Below are positions 36,201-44,986 of a DNA stretch of 64,000 nucleotides, one piece after another. The stretch spans positions 1 through 64,000 of the forward strand of contig NZ_MUHH01000011.1 in NCBI RefSeq assembly GCF_002217475.1, written 5' to 3'. Below the pieces are notes generated by a model. It had not been told where the DNA came from. It ran no database searches and worked only from the letters and a program-made list of their open reading frames with translations. The position numbers and the translations under genes are program-made. Source of the DNA: Flavobacterium tructae. Its GTDB lineage: Bacteria > Bacteroidota > Bacteroidia > Flavobacteriales > Flavobacteriaceae. Each line of letters starts with the position of its first letter. Position 1 is the first letter of the stretch.

Positions 36201-36640
36201 TTGAAAAACCAAATTTTAATGGTACACAATTAGATCGTGGTCAGAACTACACTACAGATGTACTTAATGCATGGTCACCTACTAATACCGGTTCAAACAT
36301 ACCTGGAATTACCAGTCCAACTTCAGGAACAGGAGATTCATGGATGGCTTACCAATGGTTTTCTCCAGCAGGAGCACCACTTAATGTTTACAACTATTTA
36401 GATACTTGGGTTCATGAAATGAGCTATATGCGTTTAAGCAGCGTTCGTTTAGGATATTCATTGCCTAAAACAGCGACAAAAACGTTGTTTATGGATAGCA
36501 TTAGATTTAGTATCGAAGGAAGAAACTTATTTGTAATCAGCTCTGATTATAAAGGTTACTTTGACCCTGAAACGTTCGGAAATATCTATGCACAACCAAT
36601 CCCAAGATCAATATCTTTAGGATGTAACCTAACTTTTTAA
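33296..36640 (+). CDS. SusC/RagA-family TonB-linked outer-membrane protein
   Basis: 1114-residue TonB-dependent transporter. Signal peptide MKNLFYMLSFLLTLSGFAQ, carboxypeptidase-like domain (about 22-110, IKGKVLDAKDGLPIPGVTI), the SusC signature near 115-125 (EIVVTGYQ), plug domain with LDGLPLEGNDI and ILKDAAATAIYGARAANGVIVVTTKKGK (about 230-265), and a long barrel ending GCNLTF. It forms the channel to which the following SusD-like lipoprotein acts as lid. The neighbouring protease and the absence of glycoside hydrolase genes point to peptide rather than glycan uptake, by inference. Confidence 0.95.
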   Translation: MKNLFYMLSFLLTLSGFAQERTIKGKVLDAKDGLPIPGVTIAVENSSVSNNTSEKGVIQSAGLGTVSDFDGAFELKINNNIKSLRVTYMGYLPYTIDITDKNQYNISLKSDVSELKEIVVTGYQKIEKRKLTSAVAKVDMADIKQAGVASLDQMLVGQVAGVAVTQQTGAPGTIAKIRVRGTASLNGAQDPLWVLDGLPLEGNDIPQNYDKDNIDVLSNFSIAGLNPEDIKDITILKDAAATAIYGARAANGVIVVTTKKGKKGSMKVDLNVNTFVTQKPDFSKLNLLNASQKVDFELSLASREDLTYRDGNGEISRILKQANELGAYRSGGFSSLSTPTQNAINALRNNNTNWGDLLYRSAINKQYTLSLSGGGEKSDYYFSLGAYNEEGATIGTGFDRYNLTLKNNFDVTDKLHVGVGIFGTQSKKSSYISDTDTFTNPANYSRNANPYLTPINADGSYNYDKDMTGYGNGSVYIPFNYLEERENTNYELTTRSIKALLDVDYKITKGLKASTQIGLQFDNNASEKYAGKDTYFTRKEREKTSVFANGAYTYFLPVGGIIQNSNTDFFQYNWKTMLNYNTTLGGKHELEFMVGNELRKNKNTAINTKGFGFDPKTLTTTQIVFPTQNYATNPTYRTYLKSENENAFASFFATASYTYDRKYTFFGSVRYDGSDLFGADPKYKYLPLWAVSGSWAVSEENFLKDSEIVSNLRLRASYGLQGNIDKNTSPYVVGTNQTTIILPGQSEPIISVASPPNDKLRWEKTTNTNFGMDLGLFNNRINIITDVYGRKSTDLIGLQSLPVENGFEYTNANWAQVTNKGYEISLSTRNIDRPNFKWNTTINFAHNKSTVDRIQTRSNTYLPSRQGLPVNAVFALKTNGIDESGFPLFVNKKGETVNTQTLFGLFDPYADFFPGVFSQSKLTNEETRDLFTYVGDADPKFTGGFINTFKVHNFDLTIATTFNLKQTVVEKPNFNGTQLDRGQNYTTDVLNAWSPTNTGSNIPGITSPTSGTGDSWMAYQWFSPAGAPLNVYNYLDTWVHEMSYMRLSSVRLGYSLPKTATKTLFMDSIRFSIEGRNLFVISSDYKGYFDPETFGNIYAQPIPRSISLGCNLTF

Positions 36641-36651
36641 TCTGATTTAAA

Positions 36652-37971
36652 ATGAAAAATATACTAAAATACGTATTCTTTGCCGGCGTAGCCATTACTT
36701 CTGTAAGCTGTGATCATTATCTTGATGTTGAGCCGGTAGGTAAAGTAATTCCGGAAACTTTAACTGATTATAGAGCAGTATTGACAACCGGTTATTCTAC
36801 AAATCCTATTCATAAAGCATTATCTACTATTAGAACAGACGAATTGGTTTTAGATGAATCTAATGATAATGCTACTTTCTACAGAGATCATTATATCTGG
36901 AACGATGCCAATCCTGATAAAACTACCAATAGTTTTCCTTATGCTGCTTTGTACAACAGAATTTTCTATACGAATGTTATCATCAATGAAGCAAGCGCAA
37001 AATTAGCGCCTTCTGCAGAGAAAGACCAATTAATAGGAGAAGCTTATGCACTAAGAGCATTATCTTATTTTGATTTATTGAATATCTTCAGTAAACCTTT
37101 TAATGCTGCAACAGCTGCAACAGACAGAGGGGTTCCGTTGGCTTTAAAAATAGATTTAGAGCAGGCTTACGTTCCTCAAAGTGTTGCTGTTATTTACGAC
37201 CAGATTTTATCTGATAACGAAGAGGCAAAAAAATTATTGAATTTAGACACTCAAACAACGGGTATCAACTACCGTTTTTCTAAAGCTGCTTTATATGCAA
37301 TGGAATCCCGTATTTTCCTTTACAGAAAAGAATGGGCAAAGGCTATTGCTGCTGCAGATAAAGCAATGACATACAAAAGTGCTTTAATCAACTTAAACAC
37401 TACTGCTGCTTTACCTAATCTTTACAACGGACCAGAATCCATATTAGCTCTTGAGGATCCTTTCATTAATCTTTTGAAAGGAACATCATATGCCGCACCA
37501 ACTTTAACAGGCGTTTATGATAAAACAAATGACTTACGTTTTGCGTTGTATTATCAGGCAAGCGGAAGCAGATACAGATTTAGAAAAGGTGGTGATATTG
37601 CACAAAAATGTACTTTTAGAACCGCTGAATTGTATTTGACAAAAGCAGAAGCATCGGCACAATTAAACGATCTGACAACGGCAAGAACAACGGTAATCGC
37701 TTTCATCAAAAACAGATATAAAACTACGGCTTTTGATCAGTTAAGCCTGTCGATTGCTGCCATGACACAAACTCAGCTTCTTGATTTTATCGCTCAGGAA
37801 AGACAACGTGAGTTTGCTGTAGAAGGTCACCGCTGGTTTGATTTGCGTAGAACAACTCAAAAACAAATCATCCATACTTTCAATGGAGAAAATTATACGC
37901 TAATAGAAAATGATCCGCGATATACACTTCCATTTCCTCTGGATGCACGTTTAAACAATCCTGAATTGTAA
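36652..37971 (+). CDS. SusD/RagB-family nutrient-binding lipoprotein
   Basis: 439-residue surface lipoprotein, signal MKNILKYVFFAGVAITSVSC with C20. It has the helical TPR-rich SusD fold: YNRIFYTNVIINEA and AYALRALSYFDLLNIFSKPF (about 135-150) in the N-terminal part. The conserved C-terminal signature DFIAQERQREFAVEGHRWFDLRRT lies near 380. It starts 11 bp after SusC and ends at a strong terminator. At 439 residues it is a little shorter than many SusD proteins (about 500-550), in line with RagB-like members. Confidence 0.94.
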   Translation: MKNILKYVFFAGVAITSVSCDHYLDVEPVGKVIPETLTDYRAVLTTGYSTNPIHKALSTIRTDELVLDESNDNATFYRDHYIWNDANPDKTTNSFPYAALYNRIFYTNVIINEASAKLAPSAEKDQLIGEAYALRALSYFDLLNIFSKPFNAATAATDRGVPLALKIDLEQAYVPQSVAVIYDQILSDNEEAKKLLNLDTQTTGINYRFSKAALYAMESRIFLYRKEWAKAIAAADKAMTYKSALINLNTTAALPNLYNGPESILALEDPFINLLKGTSYAAPTLTGVYDKTNDLRFALYYQASGSRYRFRKGGDIAQKCTFRTAELYLTKAEASAQLNDLTTARTTVIAFIKNRYKTTAFDQLSLSIAAMTQTQLLDFIAQERQREFAVEGHRWFDLRRTTQKQIIHTFNGENYTLIENDPRYTLPFPLDARLNNPEL

Positions 37972-38033
37972 GTCCATAAAATAACTTCAAAGTAAAATTG
38001 CCCCAAAATTTTAGAGAATTATATACTTACAAT

Positions 38034-38070
38034 AATGAGCCCGATGTAATATCGGGCTCATTGCTTTTTT
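38034..38070 (+). terminator. Strong rho-independent terminator of the SusCD operon
   Basis: AATGAGCCCGAT (38034-38045) and ATCGGGCTCATT (38051-38062), perfect 12-bp arms with a 5-nt loop, then a T6 run. Confidence 0.93.
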
Positions 38071-38137
38071 AGACTTATACAGTCATCACGGTCGGAGCTA
38101 TACTAACTAATAAAATTGAGCTTTCAGTCATCTATGT

Positions 38138-38569
38138 TTAATGATTTTTTAATAGAAACTCCTGTTTTATACCTTCAAATTTCTCTTTACAAAGGGGTTT
38201 ATTCAGAAAGCCTATTACCAAGGGGTTACTTTCTGCCCGTTTGAGATCTTCGGGATGCGTTGAAGAAGTAATCATCATTATAATACAATTTAGTTTGATT
38301 GATTCAGAAAGTTTTGCATATTCCTCAAGAAACTCAAAACCATTCATTTCAGGCATGTTGATATCGAGAAAAATAAATTGCGGAAGTAAATCAGGTGTAT
38401 CTTCTAACGAACGTAAATATTCAAGTGCTGTTGTGGCTAACTCTTCTAAAACAATTTCCTCAGCAAAATAATACTTTTCAGCCATTCGCTTTGCAATATA
38501 ACGATCTGTAGCACTATCGTCTATGACAAGGATTTTTCTAAAGTAGGGTTGTGTTGCATTCTGTTCCAT
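38138..38569 (-). CDS. Single-domain response regulator (CheY-like)
   Basis: 143-residue stand-alone receiver domain. Acidic pair D17/D18 (VIDDSATD), phospho-acceptor D69 (FLDINMPEMNG), the Thr of MMITSS near 101 and K124 (NKPL). There is no output domain, so it must act by protein contact or in a phosphorelay. It starts 12 bp after the stop of the histidine kinase, its likely partner. Confidence 0.94.
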   Translation of the reverse strand: MEQNATQPYFRKILVIDDSATDRYIAKRMAEKYYFAEEIVLEELATTALEYLRSLEDTPDLLPQFIFLDINMPEMNGFEFLEEYAKLSESIKLNCIIMMITSSTHPEDLKRAESNPLVIGFLNKPLCKEKFEGIKQEFLLKNH

Positions 38570-38581
38570 GGGTTAAGGTAT

Positions 38582-39892
38582 TTACTTGTTTGGGATTTTA
38601 ATCGTAAAAGTGGTTCCATGACCAATTTCAGATTGAACTTTTATATCTCCATTGAGTTTATAGATTGCTTCTTTTACAATATAAAGTCCCAATCCTGAAC
38701 CAACCGACTCTCGGGAAACACGATAAAACATGTCAAATATTTTTGGATGTAAATCTTGCTGAATTCCAATTCCATTGTCCTCAACAACAATATTGGTTTC
38801 GATGTTAGAAATATCTATTTTAATATTGACAAATGGGTTTGAAACCTTAAAATTTTGATAGCGGATTGAATTTGAAATCAGATTGTTCAGAATAGTCGTA
38901 AGCCGATTTTTATCGGAGTAAACCGAAGCATTACCAATAATATCAACTTTAAAATCAACTCTTCGGTTAGTATCACCCATGAATTTTAAATTTTGGGTTA
39001 CCTCTTTGATAAGTTCTCTAAAATTGATCTTTTGCTTCTCGATCTCCATCCGTGAGTTTCGCGAATAATCAAGGATATCACAAATGAAGTTATCTAACTT
39101 TTCGGCATTCTCCTTCAACATTTCAAGATGTCCGATCATTAACTCTTCCGCTGTATCGTCTTTGGCTATTTCAATAAGTCCAAGCATAGAATTTAATGGA
39201 GCACGTAAATCATGAGAGGTACTATACACAAAACGATCCAATTCGTAATTTGCCGTTTTTAATTCCCGATTTTCAATTTCTCTCTTTTTAAACGTCTGAT
39301 TAATATGAGCTTCACTGTAATTTTTAAATTGATAAGCCCACAATCCACAAAGCCCGAAAATGGTCGTGGCTAATAGTATATGAATAACAAAAGTGCGCAG
39401 TGTCATATAATCCAACTGAGTAAAATAAATACCACTGACACCACTATATTGCAAATAACCAAATAGTGCATGATGAATTATTACTACTAATGTTAATGGT
39501 ATTTGCAGTTTCCAGTTTTGATAAGTGATAAGTATAGCACTTGCAACAAATGCCGTAAAATGCATCTCAAACATACCATGCATCTGATAAATAAACTGGC
39601 ACATGAAAATCCCCAATACGGTACTGAGAACATACTGATAAAAGTCAGATTCAGGCAATGCTAATTTTGATGAATAATAGGCAATAAGCAATATTCCCCC
39701 CACTCCAATTGCAATCTCCCAGGTATCAAAACAAAACGCTAATAATAAACCTATAATAAAAAAAGCGACCAGAAAGTAATTAATTAAATTATCCGATTTT
39801 CTCTTTATTGCCAAAAGAAATTCCTGAATGTTCTTAGATTGTTCCAGATTTTCGATTTTCTCTTTCATACTTTTTTCAACTTGGTACTGCAT
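38582..39892 (-). CDS. Integral-membrane sensor histidine kinase with His-rich membrane domain
   Basis: 436-residue kinase. Residues 36-188 form about six membrane helices carrying several conserved-looking His: MHGMFEMHFTAF (H105, H111), IIHHALFGYLQYSG (H140, H141) and H171. This helical pattern also occurs in some chemoreceptors and GGDEF proteins, where it may bind a metal or haem; its function is unknown. The kinase core has SHDLRAPL (H227), NNLISNSIRY, VVEDNGIGI and GSGLGLYIVKEAI. The CheY-like gene follows immediately. The upstream gap to 40539 is 646 bp. A start at the ninth codon (MKEKIEN) is also possible. Confidence 0.92.
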   Translation of the reverse strand: MQYQVEKSMKEKIENLEQSKNIQEFLLAIKRKSDNLINYFLVAFFIIGLLLAFCFDTWEIAIGVGGILLIAYYSSKLALPESDFYQYVLSTVLGIFMCQFIYQMHGMFEMHFTAFVASAILITYQNWKLQIPLTLVVIIHHALFGYLQYSGVSGIYFTQLDYMTLRTFVIHILLATTIFGLCGLWAYQFKNYSEAHINQTFKKREIENRELKTANYELDRFVYSTSHDLRAPLNSMLGLIEIAKDDTAEELMIGHLEMLKENAEKLDNFICDILDYSRNSRMEIEKQKINFRELIKEVTQNLKFMGDTNRRVDFKVDIIGNASVYSDKNRLTTILNNLISNSIRYQNFKVSNPFVNIKIDISNIETNIVVEDNGIGIQQDLHPKIFDMFYRVSRESVGSGLGLYIVKEAIYKLNGDIKVQSEIGHGTTFTIKIPNK

Positions 39893-40538
39893 TGCGATAC
39901 TCTTTTAAAGTAAAGGCAATTGGATTAAAAAAGGACAAGAAAAGCAGTTTTATGCTTAGTGTTATGTTCATTAATTCTTCGCTTCAGCAAATGAACACTA
40001 GTTAGCTTTCAGATAAGAGATCTTGCTGAACTATACTTGCGCTCCATCATTATATCTCAAAAGCGAAAAAAATGCACCTGAGTAAAGTAGTCATCCCATA
40101 GTACATCATTCTGCAGCAAAAAGCTGACGAACAACACCATTAAAGCTTTAGCTAATTTAATAAAAAAAACGATAAAGTAGGATTTTATCTATTGCAATAT
40201 ATCTAAAAAGCGGGTAAAAAACTCAGTCACTATAGCAAAACACCCTTGATAATAAGACAGTTAAAACCAAAATCTTGTAAAATAGTTTATATCTAACACA
40301 AATACAGTTAACGCTTAATTACTCTGACAGAAGATCGTATACAGCATATTTCTGACAGCAAATCAATTGTATTGCTATAAAATAAACTGACCTGCCAAAT
40401 TAGGACAGGTCAACTTTTTACCATTTCTTGCTTACGTTTTTTCTATTCTCTTAACGAGTTCGATATAAATTGTACCTTGCAAAACACTAAGGTTTCACAA
40501 CATTCCGTTTTTTTTTAACTTTACAAAAAATAAACGAA
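39893..40538. other. 646-bp divergent intergenic region
   Basis: Non-coding gap between the membrane kinase (leftward) and an orphan LytTR regulator (rightward). No open frame or long repeat apart from the hairpin at 40388. It should contain promoters for both genes. I did not find a full TTG/TAnnTTTG match. Confidence 0.5.
40388..40419 (+). terminator. Terminator-like hairpin in a divergent gap
   Basis: TGACCTG (40388-40394) pairs with CAGGTCA (40406-40412), followed by CTTTTT. It looks like an intrinsic terminator although no gene is seen to end here, so it may end a small RNA or be a stray repeat. Confidence 0.5.
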
Positions 40539-41297
40539 ATGAAAATAGTCATCATTGAAGATGAACATCTCGCCTCCACCTATCTCAAAAATATTCTGGA
40601 AGAGCAGACTGTCCTTCCGATCAGTGAAATTACAGTACTGAAATCTGTAAAGGGTGCTGTTGCCTTTTTTAAAGCGAATACCGTTGATCTTGCATTTATG
40701 GATATTCATTTGGGAGATGGTAAAAGCCTCGATATTTTCGAGCAGGCTCTCGTGTCATGCCCCGTTATTTTTATCACTGCTTATGACTCTTATGCAGTAA
40801 AAGTTTTCAAACATTTTACTATCGATTATCTTCTTAAACCTTACGAAGAGGAAGAATTACTCGAAGCTTTACACAAATACAAAAACATAAAAGAGACCTT
40901 TAACAGCAATTCAGTTGTTGAATCTTTGGTTGAAATTGAGAATCAAAGTAACATTCAGCATCATTTTCTGGTGAGCCACAGAGATAAACTAATTTCTGTT
41001 AACGACACTTCAATTCCCTTTTTCTTTGCGACCGGAAAACATTTGTTTATCTACACCAACTCCGGCAGTAGTTACCTGTACAATAATAATTTGAAAGACC
41101 TCATCAATAAACTCGATCCGGCTCTTTTCTTTAAAATCAACAGAAAGTATATTATTAACCGCCATTCTGTTCAGGAAATTGTGAAACATTCGAGCCAGAA
41201 AATCGAAATTTTACTGAATGTTACCGTTCCGGATACAGAACCTATTATTCTAAGCAAAAAGGAAATCAATAATTTTAAAAACTGGCTCGATTCCTAA
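40539..41297 (+). CDS. LytTR-family response regulator (orphan)
   Basis: 252-residue regulator. Receiver domain about 1-120 (acidic E7/D8, phospho-acceptor D55 in AFMDIHLGDG, LLKPYEEEE with the conserved Lys). LytTR DNA-binding domain about 150-250 (LFIYTNSGSSYLYNNNLKDLINKL, FFKINRKYIINRHSVQEI). No kinase gene adjoins it; the LytS-type kinase at 29002 lacks a regulator and is a candidate partner. It is convergent with the TonB-type barrel gene, 34 bp away. Confidence 0.93.
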   Translation: MKIVIIEDEHLASTYLKNILEEQTVLPISEITVLKSVKGAVAFFKANTVDLAFMDIHLGDGKSLDIFEQALVSCPVIFITAYDSYAVKVFKHFTIDYLLKPYEEEELLEALHKYKNIKETFNSNSVVESLVEIENQSNIQHHFLVSHRDKLISVNDTSIPFFFATGKHLFIYTNSGSSYLYNNNLKDLINKLDPALFFKINRKYIINRHSVQEIVKHSSQKIEILLNVTVPDTEPIILSKKEINNFKNWLDS

Positions 41298-41331
41298 AAT
41301 TCAATTGGAGTAAAGAATATAAATTTCCAGA

Positions 41332-43683
41332 CTATTCAGAATCCGGAAGTCTGTCGGCTTCATTCTTTTTTCGGTTGAAACGGTAAATTACAGTCAGTCT
41401 GATATATCTTCCCTGCGAACGAAACTCTGATTCTAAATAATAGAGCGGTGTGCTGACCGTTTGTTTGGTTAGTTGCGAATTGAAAAGGTTGTTCACATTT
41501 AAAGTAACCGACATTTTATCGTTAAAAAAGTCCTTGTTTAAACCAATATTGGCCGAGTATTGTGCCTCGGTAACCGATTGAACTCCCTGATTTTTACCTC
41601 GGTATTTAAAACTAAAATCACCTGAAATTATTTTTGGAAACTTCACAACCGAACGAAAGCCTGACAACCAGGTTTCGTCTTCCACATCATAGATCACTTC
41701 CTTGTAAGTGCCTTGCTGCTTAAATTTGTAGTAATTAAAATCCAAAGACAGTCTCAGCCATTTTGTTGGACTGTAAGTTGAAGAAACTTCTGCTCCAAAA
41801 CGATCTTCAGTGTCCAGATTTACCGGTGTTCTCACAAAATAATTTTCATCTGTGCGCTGTAAAATATACTCGAAAAAATCGATAGTGTGCTGATAATATA
41901 CAGACGGATTGATGCTAAATTTTCCGGGTTTAGCCAGTAAAGTCAATTCAAAAGAATTCGTAAACATCGGATTCAAATCAGGGTTTCCTACGGTAAGATT
42001 GCGCAAATCTGAAAGCCCGGAAAAAGGATTCAACTGCCAAAACCTCGGACGGTTGATTCGTTTGCTGTAGCTAAGCTGTAAATCTGTTTTCTCGGTTAGA
42101 TTGTATACTAAATGAACAGTTGGAAACAGGTTGATATAATTTTTAGTGTTGCTGAACAAATTCTTTGAATCGGCAATTTTAATATCGGATAATTCCGCCC
42201 GCAAACCTGCCAGATAACTGAACTTTTTTACTTTACTTCCAAACTGAATGTAACCACTATAGAGGTTCTCGTCGTATTTTAATTTATTGGTAAACTGATC
42301 CTGCAAAACTTCATCCAAAACCGTATAATAATCACTTCTAATGGCGCGCAAATCACTTCTGATTCCCATCTCAATTTTAGAATTTTCGTTTATCGGATTT
42401 ACAAAATCAGACTTTAGAAAGATATCGTTACTGCTTTCAATATCACGGCTGTACAGATTAGAAACTTCCGGTTCATAAGGCATCGTTTTTTGCTGATCGA
42501 TGTATTGATTTTCATCGTCGTGCCAAAAATCATATTGCAGGCTGGTCGTCCATTTTTTATCCTTTTTATCAAATGTTTTTACATAATTTAATTCTAAGGC
42601 ATTGTAAAACTTTGGTTCCTTATAATTTTCGTGGCGATTGATGATACTGTCAGTTGCATTACTGGCGTTGGCATACTCGTACTCAATAGCCGTTTTGTAA
42701 TTGTTATTGTTTCTGTCTCGATAGTAGCTTCCGGTTAAGGTATTTTTGGCATTAATGTAATAATCTCCTCCTATGTAAATATTGTAGATACTATTATTTC
42801 TTCGGATATCATCGTATTGATTCAGCGTGGTTACTGCATTGTTGCTGGTATTGTGCTGAAACTGTCTGTTGGAAGCAAAAACGTCAATGTAACGGTATCC
42901 TATATTGGAAAACAAATTGACTTTTTCGGTTTTATAACTCACATTGGCATTCAGACTATGATTTGCCGGATTTCCTATTCCTGCCTGCAGCGAACCGTTA
43001 AATCCCTGCATACTGTTTTTCTTTAGTATGATATTTATAATTCCTGCACTCCCCTGCGCTTCGTAAGCCGCTGAGGGATTTGTAATAACTTCTACCTTTT
43101 CAATATTCCCCGCCGAAATTTGAGACAAACCGTTATTAGCGGTTAACATGGATGGTTTTCCGTTAATTAAAACCGTAACACCGCTATTGCCTCTAAGGCT
43201 TACGGCCCCCGCAATATCCACATTTACTGAGGGAACATTATTCAAAATATCGTTAGCTGTTCCGCCTTTTGAGAGAATGTCTTTTCCAACGTTGAATACT
43301 TTTTTATCCATTTTTAGTTCTACGGCCGATTTTTCAGCTACCACATTCACTTCATTCAGTTCATTAACTTCTTCTTCCAGTAAAACGTCTTTTAAAATCA
43401 GATCTTTCTGAAGTGAAATCGCGTTTACGGTGAATGGTTTGTAGGATATAAATTCGATTTTCAACTGATAATTTCCGGGAGGACTCTTGAAAACGTACAT
43501 CCCGTTTTCATCAGAAGAAACCGTTCTTTTTTTCTGATCAGACGATTCCAGCGTGACGGTAACATAGGACAGAGATTGTTTTGTTTTTGAATCCATAACT
43601 TTTCCTTTAAGCGTAAATTCATTGGTCTGTGCCACAGCCTCAAAGCCTAAAGAAAGGATGATGAGTAAGATGAGCTTTTTCAT
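41332..43683 (-). CDS. TonB-receptor-like outer-membrane beta-barrel protein
   Basis: 783-residue outer-membrane protein of the Bacteroidota OMP beta-barrel family (PF14905-like). Signal peptide MKKLILLIILSLGFEAVAQ, carboxypeptidase-regulatory-like domain (about 22-110), a plug-type region (about 125-225, DILNNVPSVNVDIAGAVSLRGNSG and INGKPSM) and a barrel ending in TVIYRFNRKKNE. Such proteins may export or import unknown ligands and often neighbour LytS/LytTR systems, as here: it is divergent from the kinase at 43894. The C terminus continues some 14 residues past the last barrel strand. Confidence 0.9.
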   Translation of the reverse strand: MKKLILLIILSLGFEAVAQTNEFTLKGKVMDSKTKQSLSYVTVTLESSDQKKRTVSSDENGMYVFKSPPGNYQLKIEFISYKPFTVNAISLQKDLILKDVLLEEEVNELNEVNVVAEKSAVELKMDKKVFNVGKDILSKGGTANDILNNVPSVNVDIAGAVSLRGNSGVTVLINGKPSMLTANNGLSQISAGNIEKVEVITNPSAAYEAQGSAGIINIILKKNSMQGFNGSLQAGIGNPANHSLNANVSYKTEKVNLFSNIGYRYIDVFASNRQFQHNTSNNAVTTLNQYDDIRRNNSIYNIYIGGDYYINAKNTLTGSYYRDRNNNNYKTAIEYEYANASNATDSIINRHENYKEPKFYNALELNYVKTFDKKDKKWTTSLQYDFWHDDENQYIDQQKTMPYEPEVSNLYSRDIESSNDIFLKSDFVNPINENSKIEMGIRSDLRAIRSDYYTVLDEVLQDQFTNKLKYDENLYSGYIQFGSKVKKFSYLAGLRAELSDIKIADSKNLFSNTKNYINLFPTVHLVYNLTEKTDLQLSYSKRINRPRFWQLNPFSGLSDLRNLTVGNPDLNPMFTNSFELTLLAKPGKFSINPSVYYQHTIDFFEYILQRTDENYFVRTPVNLDTEDRFGAEVSSTYSPTKWLRLSLDFNYYKFKQQGTYKEVIYDVEDETWLSGFRSVVKFPKIISGDFSFKYRGKNQGVQSVTEAQYSANIGLNKDFFNDKMSVTLNVNNLFNSQLTKQTVSTPLYYLESEFRSQGRYIRLTVIYRFNRKKNEADRLPDSE

Positions 43684-43878
43684 TTTTGGTTTCGTTTATA
43701 ATTTTCACCAAAACTCTTCTTTAATTGTATGCAAAAATTAAGCGCATGCTATACAGTTCTTTCAGATCGATCAACCATTAAATAACGAGTATTAACGATG
43801 TTTATCTACGTTTTTTATGCGTTAATGTCATTTTTGAACCTGTTTGTCGACACATTCTTTCTCTTTCTAAATAAATAC

Positions 43879-43886
43879 TAACTTTG
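43879..43886 (+). promoter_or_regulatory. -7 element of the LytS-LytTR operon
   Basis: TAACTTTG ends 7 bp before the start codon, so the transcript would have almost no leader. The -33 match is not clear. Confidence 0.45.
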
Positions 43887-43893
43887 GTCTGCT

Positions 43894-44982
43894 ATGTCAA
43901 TATTCGAAAAACTCATCAACTATTCCTCAGCCCACAGAGTTCCAACACATATTGTGTTTTGGTTCTGCCTGTATATTATGTTCCTTGGTAAAAATAATTT
44001 TGATGATCCTGCATTAAACATTCCAAATGAAATGCTGGGAATTGCATTCGATCTGTTTTTCTCTATGCTGTTTGCCTATTTCCTTTCCTATCGTATTCTT
44101 CCGCGCTTAATGACGCCCAAAAATCACAGTATGGTCTGGCTTGAATTTATAGTGGGCTGTTATCTTATCTCGGCTATTAATCGAACTATAATCATTTATG
44201 TACTGGAACCTATTGTACGCACCCCTCCTTTTATACAGGAGTCCATTTTTGAAATCTTTACAGATATTTCAAAGTTGTTTCGATCGTATTTTATTCAATC
44301 CTTTTTTCTTTCTTTATTCTTTGTTTTTGTAAAACAGGTTAAAAACCAATATTTAGTTCAGAAAAAAGCATTGTTACTGGAAAAGCAAAAGGCAGAAACG
44401 GAACTAAAAGTGCTAAAAGCTCAATTGAACCCTCATTTTTTGTTCAATACGCTCAACAATATTTATTCCTTGTCTCTTGTTAATTCGCCAATTACTTCAC
44501 CATCAATTGCGGTTTTGTCTGAAATATTAGATTGCATTTTATATCGTTGCAGCGGTACTTATGTTCCTGTTTCGCAAGAAATTGCATTGCTTAACAATTA
44601 TATTGCACTTGAAAAGTTGCGATATGACGAAAGGCTCAGTGTCATTTTTAATACCGATATCGACCATAATGATGTTATTGCGCCTTTAATTTTACTTTCA
44701 TTAGTAGAAAATGCTTTTAAACATGGTGCCGGAGAAGATACGGATTCCCCCGTTATAGTTATTGATTTAAAACTAAAGAACAGTCATTTTACTTTTACGG
44801 TTAAAAACACTATTGGGAAGAGTGAAACTGAATCTGAAAACGGTAAAATTGGACTGAACAATATCATACAGCAGCTGGACAAAATTTATCCGGAAAATTA
44901 TACTTTTGAGGTTACCAAAAACGATACTCATTTTACAGCCCATTTAGAAATCAAGCTGCAAAACGATTCCAACCAAGCTTAG
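43894..44982 (+). CDS. LytS-type sensor histidine kinase
   Basis: 362-residue membrane kinase. Four hydrophobic helices (about 18-35, 48-70, 85-110 and 130-152) with short loops and no separate sensor domain, then a coiled coil and the His_kinase motif KAQLNPHFLFNTLNNIYS with H181. The HATPase region follows (LILLSLVENAFKHGAGED). It forms an operon with the LytTR regulator 4 bp downstream. By divergence it may control the TonB-type barrel gene at 41332. Confidence 0.94.
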   Translation: MSIFEKLINYSSAHRVPTHIVFWFCLYIMFLGKNNFDDPALNIPNEMLGIAFDLFFSMLFAYFLSYRILPRLMTPKNHSMVWLEFIVGCYLISAINRTIIIYVLEPIVRTPPFIQESIFEIFTDISKLFRSYFIQSFFLSLFFVFVKQVKNQYLVQKKALLLEKQKAETELKVLKAQLNPHFLFNTLNNIYSLSLVNSPITSPSIAVLSEILDCILYRCSGTYVPVSQEIALLNNYIALEKLRYDERLSVIFNTDIDHNDVIAPLILLSLVENAFKHGAGEDTDSPVIVIDLKLKNSHFTFTVKNTIGKSETESENGKIGLNNIIQQLDKIYPENYTFEVTKNDTHFTAHLEIKLQNDSNQA

Positions 44983-44986
44983 AAAA

